Assembly: GCA_044370335.1 (NCBI GenBank)
Contig: JBILVS010000286.1
Span: 1 to 6,077 of the forward strand
Length of the DNA: 6,077 nt
Source: REEB509 sp044370335
GTDB taxonomy: Bacteria > Pseudomonadota > Alphaproteobacteria > Caulobacterales > Aquidulcibacteraceae
Direction of reading: 5' to 3'
Shown: piece by piece, positions 1 through 6,077 of the stretch
Layout: each line of letters opens with the position of its first letter
How positions within the stretch are numbered: the stretch's first letter is position 1
Program-made: the position numbers and the translations under genes
The notes under the pieces: model-generated
What the model saw: only the letters and a program-made list of their open reading frames with translations
Told to the model about the DNA's origin: nothing
The model's database searches: none

Positions 1-783
1 TTCGATCGCCAGCGCCTCGCCGGTCTTGAGTGACTGGCCGCGGAGGCCCTCAAGGTTGAAGGTCCGCTCATTGCCGCCGTTGTGGTTGAAGGTCCACTCC
101 GTGCCGCCAAAGCGGTAGACCGGGGCCGCGGCCTTGTCCTGCGACCAGACATTTCCGCGTCCGTACAGGGTCAACCGCGCATGCCAGTCGCCACTCTTGA
201 GCGTGCTGTGCACGAACCAGCTCGCGTTCTGGCACTCGAGGTCGTAGTCGCACTGCGGGTCGGCGATGTCGAGTTTCCGCTTCAGCGGCGCCGGATCCGC
301 GGGAGCCGGATTGATGTACCAGATGGCCGCGGGAACCGGAGCCGATGCGGCATCCGGCAACGGACAACTTGTGCCGCCGGCCGGCACAGCGCATTCCAGC
401 CGTTCGGGAACCACCGCTTTGGTCGGCGCCGCCGCGCTCTTGCAGGCGAACTTCTCATCCGACGCGGTGATGTCCCGGTCCAGGTTCAAGTCCATGTACA
501 CCACATCATAGCCCTTGCCGGTGCCCTGCGACTCGTCCAGCACCATGGCCATGACGCTCTTGCCTTCCGGCCCGAAGGCGAAGAACCGGTACGCCGGTTT
601 CTCCGAAACGAATTTCGGCTCCTTCAGTGTCCGGTCAATCTTGGTATGATCGAACACCGGCTTCGGTGTCGGGCACGGGATAACGGTTGTCCGGGTGATC
701 GCCGTCGGCTCCGCGGCACCAACCATGCCGATCATCCCGCTCATCACCAACAACACAAGACCCTTGTTCGCTTTCATTCTCAT
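1..783 (-). CDS. Secreted protein of unknown function with D-x-N-x-D-x-D-I-T loop (3' partial)
   Basis: The frame runs from ATG (complement of 781-783) to the left edge, 261 codons with no stop, and continues beyond the window. The start is chosen because AGGGAG (complement of 792-797) lies 8 bases upstream. An ATG two codons later (775-777) is a weaker alternative. Residues 1-24 form a signal peptide: basic MRMKANK, a hydrophobic core, and a likely cut after VGAA. The mature part has YRFFAFGPEGKS (about 65-76), then D98-L-N100-L-D102-R-D104-I-T followed by D109-E110. This resembles the calcium-loop-like D-x-N-x-D-x-D segments common in secreted PVC-group proteins of unknown role. A Pro/Ala-rich linker (about 141-167) leads to a second part with YRFGGTEW (about 223-230). 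Six cysteines (37, 114, 131, 140, 178, 184) could form disulfides outside the cytoplasm. I do not recognise a named family. It lies 53 bases after the giant surface protein gene and is probably co-transcribed with it. Confidence 0.88.
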   Translation of the reverse strand, partial: MRMKANKGLVLLVMSGMIGMVGAAEPTAITRTTVIPCPTPKPVFDHTKIDRTLKEPKFVSEKPAYRFFAFGPEGKSVMAMVLDESQGTGKGYDVVYMDLNLDRDITASDEKFACKSAAAPTKAVVPERLECAVPAGGTSCPLPDAASAPVPAAIWYINPAPADPAPLKRKLDIADPQCDYDLECQNASWFVHSTLKSGDWHARLTLYGRGNVWSQDKAAAPVYRFGGTEWTFNHNGGNERTFNLEGLRGQSLKTGEALAIE

Positions 784-836
784 TGCATCTTCTCCCTTGA
801 AACTCTTAGTCCCACACTTCATCGGTTATCCGGTAT
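784..836 (-). other. 53-base spacer between the two genes, no terminator seen
   Basis: It holds the ribosome-binding site of the downstream gene. The only dyad is a weak CGG-TTAT-CCG (about 823-832) with three paired bases and no following T run, so it is not a credible terminator. No convincing promoter boxes are visible either. Both facts fit co-transcription of the two genes from a promoter upstream of the window. Confidence 0.5.
792..797 (-). promoter_or_regulatory. Ribosome-binding site of the small secreted protein gene
   Basis: The minus strand reads AGGGAG here, 8 bases before the ATG at 781-783. This spacing picks that start over the in-frame ATG at 775-777 (14 bases) and over the ATG at 786-788, which is too close and meets a stop after two codons. 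Confidence 0.7.
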
Positions 837-3800
837 TTACTGTACCACAATCACCCGGTAGAAAGCCCCACACGGCCGCTCAACCGCATCCGTATGCACG
901 TTGACCGGCGGCGAGGCGGGCATCCGGTTCGTTAAGATCGTGCTGAAGGGATCGCTGATCAGGTTCGTCGACAACTTGACCGTGTAATACCGGTTCGACT
1001 CGCTCGACCAGCGCAGCACCAGCCCCGCGCCAACATTCCGCATCACGTTCGTGAACCTGAACGCCGACGTGCTATTCGTCGGATCCGTCCCCGCCATCCA
1101 CTCCCCGTAATTCGACAGTCCGTCCTTGTCCCAGTCCGCCCCCGCCGCCCCTTCCGCGTTCGTCGTGCTCCCGAAGTACCCCGTCTCCCACACGTCGGGA
1201 ATGCCATTTGTGTTCGCATCGGGGTTCACGATGACCTGAACCGTTCCCGTGACGCCCAGGTCGCCATCGGTGGCGCGACACTCGATCACATAGGTTCCGG
1301 CCTGCTGGAACGAGGCCACGACATTGGTGGCAGAGGGTGAGTTATTGACCGAGAACGCGATCGCCGCGGGACCGCTCACCTTGTTCCAGGCGAGGAACGG
1401 GGCCGGACCATCCGGATCGGTGGCCATGGCGGAGAGGGTCACATTGAACACCAGCGGCGTCATGGACGCGGGTGAGGCGGTCGGGCCCGAGGTGAACACA
1501 GGCGCCGCGTTGCCCGGCATCGCCTCGCCCAGGGCAACCAAGGCCTGGCCGCCACCCGGGTAGGCACTCCCCATATGCCACTCCCGGTAGGTGATCAAGG
1601 CGTACAGCTTCCCTCCGGCCGCCGCCAGATCGTCCAACTGCAGCGTATTGGCCTGCACGCCCAGCGGGAAGACGAAGGAGGTCTTCGTTCCATCGGCCAG
1701 GGCGAAGCGGTCCACATACAGGCTCAGGTCGGAAAGCATGTTGGTGCTGACGTAGTTGTCGAGATTGGTGGCAGTCTTCACATACGCGACATACAGGGCG
1801 TTGCCGGCAATGATCTGCTTGGTGCTGGTATTCACGCCCTGGCAGAGCACCGGCGTGGTTCCCCCGCGCGGATAGAGATAGGTCCACAGTTCCGACTGCG
1901 TCCTGGCATCCACCATCGAGATCCTGGTCTGCGAACTGGCGCTGGAGCCGTAGGGATTGATCGCCGGCGCCAGCCAGCCATAGGTCGCCACCGCTTCCGG
2001 CAGCAATACCGACACATATTCCCGCCCATCAACGTCAACCCGGTTGGCATACGCCACCTGGGGGCGCCACGTCGTGCCACCGCCGTAGTACCCGAAATTG
2101 GCGCTCATCGTGCAGCCTGTTCCGGTGATCCCGAGCGGCAGGTCGAACGCCACCGCCCCGTTCGTGCGGCTGAGCGCGGTGAGGACCATCGGCTGATTGA
2201 AATCCACCGTGGCCGAGTTGCTGGTCCACGATGCACTTTCCGTGACCACAAAGATGTGGTCATCGCCCAGACACCAGGGTTTGACCGCGGAAGCGGTGTC
2301 GTGGTCCGTGGCCACAAACCGGTTCGTCCGCGCCCAGTTGAACGAGCCGCTGGGCCCATTCACGAAGTTCTGATTCCCGGAGGTCACCTCCGACCCCACC
2401 ACCTTTTGCCCGCGCACCATCGCCCCAAGCCACTGGTATTTCCATGCATAGCCAGGGTCAGGAAAGTTGGCCCATCCCAGGTCCGGATGCGTGGTGGCAC
2501 CCAGCGTGTACACCCACTCCCCGTCCATCAGCATGGAACCGCACCAGTTGAAGTAGTTCCCAACAGTGAAATACTTAATGGCCAGAGATCCATAGATATC
2601 CTGCATGGCGAAGTAGGTCGCCTGACCCTGGTGCTCGCCAGTGGACTGGAAGACCCACGGCGAATTGTCGCTCATCAGGAAATAGCCCGACGAGTTAGCG
2701 GCACCGTGGCCGAGATAGGGGCCTGCCGCCCCGTCCGATGCGCGCAGCACGGCCCGCTGGAAGTTGTCTCCGGACGAACGGCAATGTACCCAGCCGTTGC
2801 TGTGCCAATACAGCATGTGCTGGCCGTTGCGCAGGTCACGCCCCTCAACCCCCCCCGGATTCCACTCCGCGCCGCCCGTCCGCACCAGAGGGGTGGGGAA
2901 CGTCCGCTTCAGCCCGCCCAGTGCGGCATCATAGAAGGCCAGATCCGTCGAGGCGGCCCCGGGTGCCAGCAAGGCAATCTCGCCCTCACGCAGCACGATG
3001 TTCTTCGACCGCATGGAGCCAGTGAAGTACGGCCAGCTATATACACCATTACGGATCTGGGGATCCAGACGGAGCATCCACTTGATGTTGAGGTTGGTGC
3101 CGATGGCGGTGGGAGATGAATTGGCCGCCTTGCTCCCGCCATTCAACCCCGGCCAGTTTTCGGCGCTGACCATCTGCCGCCAGACGGAATAGGCGGTCCC
3201 CGTCCTGGCGCCGCCAAGCCCGTGTCCGTCGTCAACGCATTGCTCTGCCACGCAGATGTGTTTCAGCCAGTCATCCGGCTGGAGGGTATAGCTCTGGTTC
3301 GTGGCGCCGGGAATGGCGATGGCGCCGAGCATCGGGCTGATCATGTCCGCCCGCCACCACTGATAGCGGATCGACAGGTTGGCCGGTACCGGATACTGGG
3401 CGTTCGTATCGATGTCATCGTTCCACGTGCCTGCCGTGACAGTCAGGTTGCTGCCCACCTGCCGCCAGCCGCTCACGACCGGCAACACCGTATTCACCGG
3501 CGGGTCGTTCACCGCGGCCACATTCACCTGCACCGTAATTTCAGCCGTGGCACCCGCCGGATCGGTAACCCGCACCACAAACCCATCGATTCCATTCCAG
3601 TTCGTGTTCGGCCGATAGGTGATCACCGGAATCGGCCCCATGCCCGACACCGCGGCCACCCCGTTGGAGGGGGAGGTCAGCGCGGTCCAGACAAGGGTGA
3701 CCTGCTGGCCGGGATCGGCATCCGTAGCCCCCAGCCGCAACAGCGCCTGCAAGTCCACCTCGCCGGCGTCTTCCGTCACGCTGGCCGTCACCGGCCCGGC

Positions 3801-6077
3801 ACCATTGGTAATCACCGGCAACTCGGTGACCACCGTCACCAGTTTCCAATCGGAATAGCTCGTGGCAGACCGGGAGCCGCCACTGCCGACCCCGTCGTCG
3901 GTGCAGGTCACCGCCACCCGCACATACCGGCCCGTATCCGACCCGGCCAGCGTCAGCGACTGGTTCGTGGCATCGGGAACATTCATCAACCCGAGACCGG
4001 CGCTGTTGGTCGCCCACTGCCACTGGCGGGTGAAGGCGAACGATGACGACCCGCTGACCAGGGTGTCCAGCGCGTCATTCCAGACACCCACGTCGGAGTT
4101 GGTGAGCGACTGTCCGGGCTGGGGCAACCCGGTGACGACCGGCCGCGCCGTGCATACCGGCGCGTCATTAACGGGCGCCACGACCACCGTCACCGTGCAG
4201 GTGTCTCCCCTGCCCCGCCCATCCGAAACGTACACCGTGAAGGTGTTCGTGCCATTCCAGTTCGTGGCCGGCGTGTAGGTGTAGCTCGCGAGATTCGAAC
4301 TCACGATATTGATGGGCAACACGCTACCGTTCGCCGGGATCACGGTCCCGTTCGTCCAGGTCAGCGTATCGCCTTCGGCATCCGTGGCATAAAGGGTAGC
4401 CGCCGCCCAGGCCGTCGGCGCGCCATCCTCGGACATGGCGATTTCCACGCTCTTGCCCGCATTGGTGACCACAGGGGCCGTATTGATAAAGTAGCCGACG
4501 AACGTATGGCTGGCGTTCGTATAGATGACCACACTGCCGGCCGCCGCACCGCCCCACGCCAGGGTGCTCGCATTGGTCATGGCGGCCAGTTCAGCCGCAT
4601 GATTCCCCGCCCAGCGCAGCCCCCAGAAATTGCCGCTCACACCGCCCGCCGGCCCCTCGTCGAACAACAGGTAGACCGACCCGCCATTGGTGATCACCAG
4701 CGCCGTGTTGGCGCTGCTCGTGACATCCAGCCCGCCCGCCAACTGCCGCACGCGGTTGGTCAGCGACCCGCCCCGGCAGGTGAACGTGCTGCACCGCAGC
4801 ACACTCCCAGTGCCGGTCAACTCTACAAACCCGTTGGTCAGGACCGTCATCGCCGTCCCGCCGCCGAAGGTGGCGTTGCTGACCGTTACCGACCCGTACC
4901 GGTTGCCGACCATCGCGCCGCCGCCGACCGTCACCGCGCCGCTGATGTTCGTCTGGACCGTGTTCGCCACGGCTACGAGCCCCGTACCGCTGGCCGTCAC
5001 GCCGACACCCAAGGTGCCAATCTGAACCCAGGTCCCGCCGGTGTTCGTGATGCTGCCCACCGCACCGGCTGCCGCCCCGAGCGTTGTCGCCTGGGCCATG
5101 TAGAGTGTACCACCTTGCAGTTGGACCCTGCCCGCGCTGTTGGCGCCGTAACCGATGGAGAAGGTGTTACCGCCCGAGTCGGCATTGGAGTACACGCCGC
5201 TGGTAATGGTCAGGACCCCCGTCGCGCCCGTCCCAACTCCAAGTGCGGACAACCGCGCGGCGGCACCCGGCAGGCTAATCATGCCGCCGTTGACGTTGAC
5301 CCAGCCGATCGAGTTGTTCCCCTGGCCCACCTGCAGCCAGTTACCCGCGGCACCGCAAACAAACAGCCCGTTATTCGTTACCGTCAGCGTGCCCGACGCG
5401 CCCGCGGCGGAGCCAACGACGGTAACGCCGGCACCGGCTCGCACCTCCCCGTCGTCCGCCACCGTCAGGATCGAGTTGTTGTTCGTGCCGCCGATCGATA
5501 CGCCGGTTGAGCCGCTGACGAAGACCTTGCCGAAATTACGCACCGTCATGCTGCCGTATCCCGCACCGGCGTAACCGATGGTCGCACCGTTGAAGTTCGT
5601 GATTATCCCGTAGTCGGACACCTCCACGATGCCGGTACTCCCAACCCCGTAGCCGGCACCAAAAGGTCTGGTACTGCTCCAGGTGAGGATGGCGTTGTTG
5701 CGTACGTAGAGGTAGCCGGTGGAACGGGCGCCCACACCGACTAACACGTTCGCGCCCGTCTCGGCGACGTTGGTTGAGTTGCCGGCCAGCGTGACCGTGG
5801 CGATGCCGTCCGCGCCAGCGCCGATCTGGTAAAGCCCAAAGGTGAATCCATTGTTGGTGACGGTCAGTGAACTGGACACACCGCCCGTGGGGCTCAGACT
5901 TACGTATGTCGCATGCACGGCCCCGTTGTCGCGCACGGTCATGTCGCCCCGCCCGGGATTGCCGATGGTGAGGGTGGTGACGTTCGTAACCACGCCGCTA
6001 TCCGCCACCGTCAGCATGCCCGTGCTGCCCCACGCGGAACCAAACGTCAGAGCCTGCCCCGTCAGATCGGCGAACCC
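837..6077 (-). CDS. Giant secreted/surface mosaic protein: beta-helix repeats, cadherin/Ig-like domains, PQQ-type propeller, PKD, TSP3 (5' partial)
   Basis: The frame is open from the right edge to a TAA stop (complement of 837-839), giving 1746 visible residues; residues below are counted from the edge. The ATG at 6015-6017 is internal, because the frame upstream continues the same repeat pattern, so the real start and any signal peptide lie outside the window. Domains in order: glycine-rich beta-helix-like repeats (1-417); linker (418-531); cadherin-like, Ig-like, cadherin-like and Ig-like domains (about 532-970, both cadherin-like copies with TNWNG); a beta-propeller-like region opening with ENWPGLNGG (about 971-1520); a PKD-like domain with KVSGPAAIAF and AGTYVIECRATDG (about 1521-1618); a calcium-loop segment with DWDKDGLSNYGEWMAGTDP (about 1618-1668); and a C-terminal domain with SNRYYTVKLSTNL, ending FYRVIVVQ. 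No C-terminal membrane helix, LPXTG, PEP-CTERM signal or beta-barrel is seen. The domain mix suggests an extracellular binding or structural role. Substrate and partners are unknown. The CDS is certain; the function is not. Confidence 0.93.
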   Translation of the reverse strand, partial: GFADLTGQALTFGSAWGSTGMLTVADSGVVTNVTTLTIGNPGRGDMTVRDNGAVHATYVSLSPTGGVSSSLTVTNNGFTFGLYQIGAGADGIATVTLAGNSTNVAETGANVLVGVGARSTGYLYVRNNAILTWSSTRPFGAGYGVGSTGIVEVSDYGIITNFNGATIGYAGAGYGSMTVRNFGKVFVSGSTGVSIGGTNNNSILTVADDGEVRAGAGVTVVGSAAGASGTLTVTNNGLFVCGAAGNWLQVGQGNNSIGWVNVNGGMISLPGAAARLSALGVGTGATGVLTITSGVYSNADSGGNTFSIGYGANSAGRVQLQGGTLYMAQATTLGAAAGAVGSITNTGGTWVQIGTLGVGVTASGTGLVAVANTVQTNISGAVTVGGGAMVGNRYGSVTVSNATFGGGTAMTVLTNGFVELTGTGSVLRCSTFTCRGGSLTNRVRQLAGGLDVTSSANTALVITNGGSVYLLFDEGPAGGVSGNFWGLRWAGNHAAELAAMTNASTLAWGGAAAGSVVIYTNASHTFVGYFINTAPVVTNAGKSVEIAMSEDGAPTAWAAATLYATDAEGDTLTWTNGTVIPANGSVLPINIVSSNLASYTYTPATNWNGTNTFTVYVSDGRGRGDTCTVTVVVAPVNDAPVCTARPVVTGLPQPGQSLTNSDVGVWNDALDTLVSGSSSFAFTRQWQWATNSAGLGLMNVPDATNQSLTLAGSDTGRYVRVAVTCTDDGVGSGGSRSATSYSDWKLVTVVTELPVITNGAGPVTASVTEDAGEVDLQALLRLGATDADPGQQVTLVWTALTSPSNGVAAVSGMGPIPVITYRPNTNWNGIDGFVVRVTDPAGATAEITVQVNVAAVNDPPVNTVLPVVSGWRQVGSNLTVTAGTWNDDIDTNAQYPVPANLSIRYQWWRADMISPMLGAIAIPGATNQSYTLQPDDWLKHICVAEQCVDDGHGLGGARTGTAYSVWRQMVSAENWPGLNGGSKAANSSPTAIGTNLNIKWMLRLDPQIRNGVYSWPYFTGSMRSKNIVLREGEIALLAPGAASTDLAFYDAALGGLKRTFPTPLVRTGGAEWNPGGVEGRDLRNGQHMLYWHSNGWVHCRSSGDNFQRAVLRASDGAAGPYLGHGAANSSGYFLMSDNSPWVFQSTGEHQGQATYFAMQDIYGSLAIKYFTVGNYFNWCGSMLMDGEWVYTLGATTHPDLGWANFPDPGYAWKYQWLGAMVRGQKVVGSEVTSGNQNFVNGPSGSFNWARTNRFVATDHDTASAVKPWCLGDDHIFVVTESASWTSNSATVDFNQPMVLTALSRTNGAVAFDLPLGITGTGCTMSANFGYYGGGTTWRPQVAYANRVDVDGREYVSVLLPEAVATYGWLAPAINPYGSSASSQTRISMVDARTQSELWTYLYPRGGTTPVLCQGVNTSTKQIIAGNALYVAYVKTATNLDNYVSTNMLSDLSLYVDRFALADGTKTSFVFPLGVQANTLQLDDLAAAGGKLYALITYREWHMGSAYPGGGQALVALGEAMPGNAAPVFTSGPTASPASMTPLVFNVTLSAMATDPDGPAPFLAWNKVSGPAAIAFSVNNSPSATNVVASFQQAGTYVIECRATDGDLGVTGTVQVIVNPDANTNGIPDVWETGYFGSTTNAEGAAGADWDKDGLSNYGEWMAGTDPTNSTSAFRFTNVMRNVGAGLVLRWSSESNRYYTVKLSTNLISDPFSTILTNRMPASPPVNVHTDAVERPCGAFYRVIVVQ
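840..1225 (-). other. Calcium-loop segment and C-terminal tail domain typical of PVC-group exported proteins
   Basis: The last 129 residues begin DANTNGIPDVWE, then DWDKDGLSNYGEWMAGTDPTN, a thrombospondin-3-like acidic loop pair expected to bind calcium. The final 65 residues (L-R-W-S, SNRYYTVKLSTNL, MPASPPVN, then AFYRVIVVQ) match the C-terminal style of many large exported proteins of Verrucomicrobiota and Kiritimatiellota. The role of this tail, whether fold cap, sorting or attachment, is not known from the sequence. Confidence 0.6.
1515..3165 (-). other. PQQ-type (quinoprotein-like) beta-propeller region of the giant protein
   Basis: Residues about 971-1520 open with ENWPGLNGG and, a little further on, IKWMLRL, the way PQQ-like repeat domains often start (W-P then W-x-x-x-L). 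Blade-like strands recur: GEIALLAP (about 1031), GEWVYTLGA (about 1186), DHIFVVTES (about 1273), SMVDARTQSELWTYLYP (about 1386), GNALYVAYV (about 1425), and DRFALADGTKTSFVFPL with GGKLYALITY (about 1455-1495). These are the 'display variable, ratio, then read-out' patterns of a propeller. No PQQ-dehydrogenase catalytic residues can be assigned, so a binding or scaffold role is more likely. The blade number is not certain. Confidence 0.55.
3165..4484 (-). repeat. Duplicated two-domain block (cadherin-like + Ig-like) inside the giant protein
   Basis: Two copies of about 220 residues lie head to tail: copy 1 about 3829-4484 and copy 2 about 3165-3828. Each starts with P-V-[VI]-T-N and then a cadherin-like domain with S-x-x-E-D, ATDA, Y-x-P-x-TNWNG and VND-[AP]-P. 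Each continues with an Ig-like domain holding P-V-V-[TS]-G, G-x-WND, a Q-W pair, P-[DG]-ATNQS and a closing motif C-x-DDG-x-G ... GG-x-R ... YS-x-W (copy 1 at 3846-3905, copy 2 at 3180-3239). The cadherin-like part resembles tandem-95/Big_9 domains. The Ig-like part resembles bacterial domains with the Y-Q-W core. The shared order and signature show an internal duplication now strongly diverged. Confidence 0.75.
4830..6077 (-). repeat. About 15 protein-level beta-helix-like repeats at the visible N-terminal side of the giant protein
   Basis: Degenerate units of about 22-29 residues follow the pattern L-T-V-x-[DN]-x-G, a variable stretch, then x-[IV]-G-x-G-x-x-G-x-x-G. Examples are MLTVADSGVVTN, ILTVADDGEVRAG, TLTVTNNGLFVCG and VLTITSGVYSN, each followed by a unit such as IGYGANSAG or VGSAAGASG. 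The pattern resembles the repeat described in T5SS/PEP-CTERM-associated proteins (TIGR04393-like) and predicts a right-handed beta-helix. The array begins beyond the right edge, so the total number is unknown. The units are diverged at DNA level. The family match is from memory and not searched. Confidence 0.7.

Noticed and set aside
823..832. Inverted repeat CGG-TTAT-CCG after the stop of the giant gene as a terminator
   Set aside because: Only three base pairs in the stem and no T run on the transcribed side; too weak to call.
82..861. A 259-codon open frame on the plus strand over the small secreted gene
   Set aside because: It is the codon-for-codon complement of the minus-strand gene, which has a signal peptide and a ribosome-binding site. 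The plus frame also crosses the spacer and the stop of the large gene without any sign of its own function.
2849..2856. Run of eight C as a possible frameshift or slippage site
   Set aside because: The reading frame and the domain pattern continue unbroken across it (encoding W-N-P-G-G-V), so nothing suggests a shift or sequencing error.
1575..3119. A 514-codon open frame on the plus strand inside the giant gene, with similar ones at 3222-4046 and 4506-5510
   Set aside because: They share exact codon register with the minus-strand gene, so they are open only because its GC-rich codons rarely use TTA, CTA or TCA. Their translations are Arg/His/Pro-rich without domain-like pattern, while the minus frame shows clear domains.
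6015..6017. ATG as the start of the giant protein
   Set aside because: The frame stays open to the window edge, and the 20 upstream codons encode FGSAWGSTG just before the ATG, which is the normal continuation of the repeat. No ribosome-binding site precedes the ATG.
4830..6077. Tandem DNA repeat or CRISPR-like array
   Set aside because: Periodicity is at protein level only. Units vary in length and sequence, and there are no identical direct repeats with uniform spacers.

Overview
The window is GC-rich and carries two genes, both on the minus strand and both cut by a window edge. About 97% of it is one very long gene (839 down to at least 837..6077, open at its 5' end). It is followed, after a 53-base spacer, by a second gene that starts at 783 and runs off the left edge. 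No RNA gene, mobile element, CRISPR array or plus-strand gene can be supported.

The large gene encodes at least 1746 residues of an extracellular or surface mosaic protein. In order from the N-terminal side it holds: about 15 beta-helix-like repeats of the type seen in T5SS/PEP-CTERM-associated proteins (4830-6077); a linker (about 4485-4829); a duplicated two-domain block, cadherin-like then Ig-like, present twice (3165-4484); a PQQ-type beta-propeller-like region of about 550 residues (about 1515-3165); a PKD-like domain (about 1225-1512); a thrombospondin-3-like calcium loop segment (about 1070-1225); and a C-terminal domain ending in the F-Y-R-V style common in Verrucomicrobiota and Kiritimatiellota (840-1040). 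No enzyme active site is recognisable. Binding, structural or adhesive roles are more likely than catalysis.

The second gene encodes a secreted protein (signal peptide, then a D-x-N-x-D-x-D-I-T loop and six cysteines in the visible part). The short gap, the lack of a terminator and a good ribosome-binding site suggest it is co-transcribed with the large gene, so the two products may work together outside the cytoplasm.

The tail type, the calcium-loop-plus-tail arrangement, the tandem cadherin-like modules and the D-x-N-x-D-x-D protein point to the PVC superphylum, most likely Kiritimatiellota or Verrucomicrobiota. This is judged from protein style, not from a marker gene. I do not see a clear new defence, mobile or regulatory system. 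The items most worth a second look are the domain combination of the giant protein, its internal A-B-A-B duplication, and its uncharacterised secreted partner.
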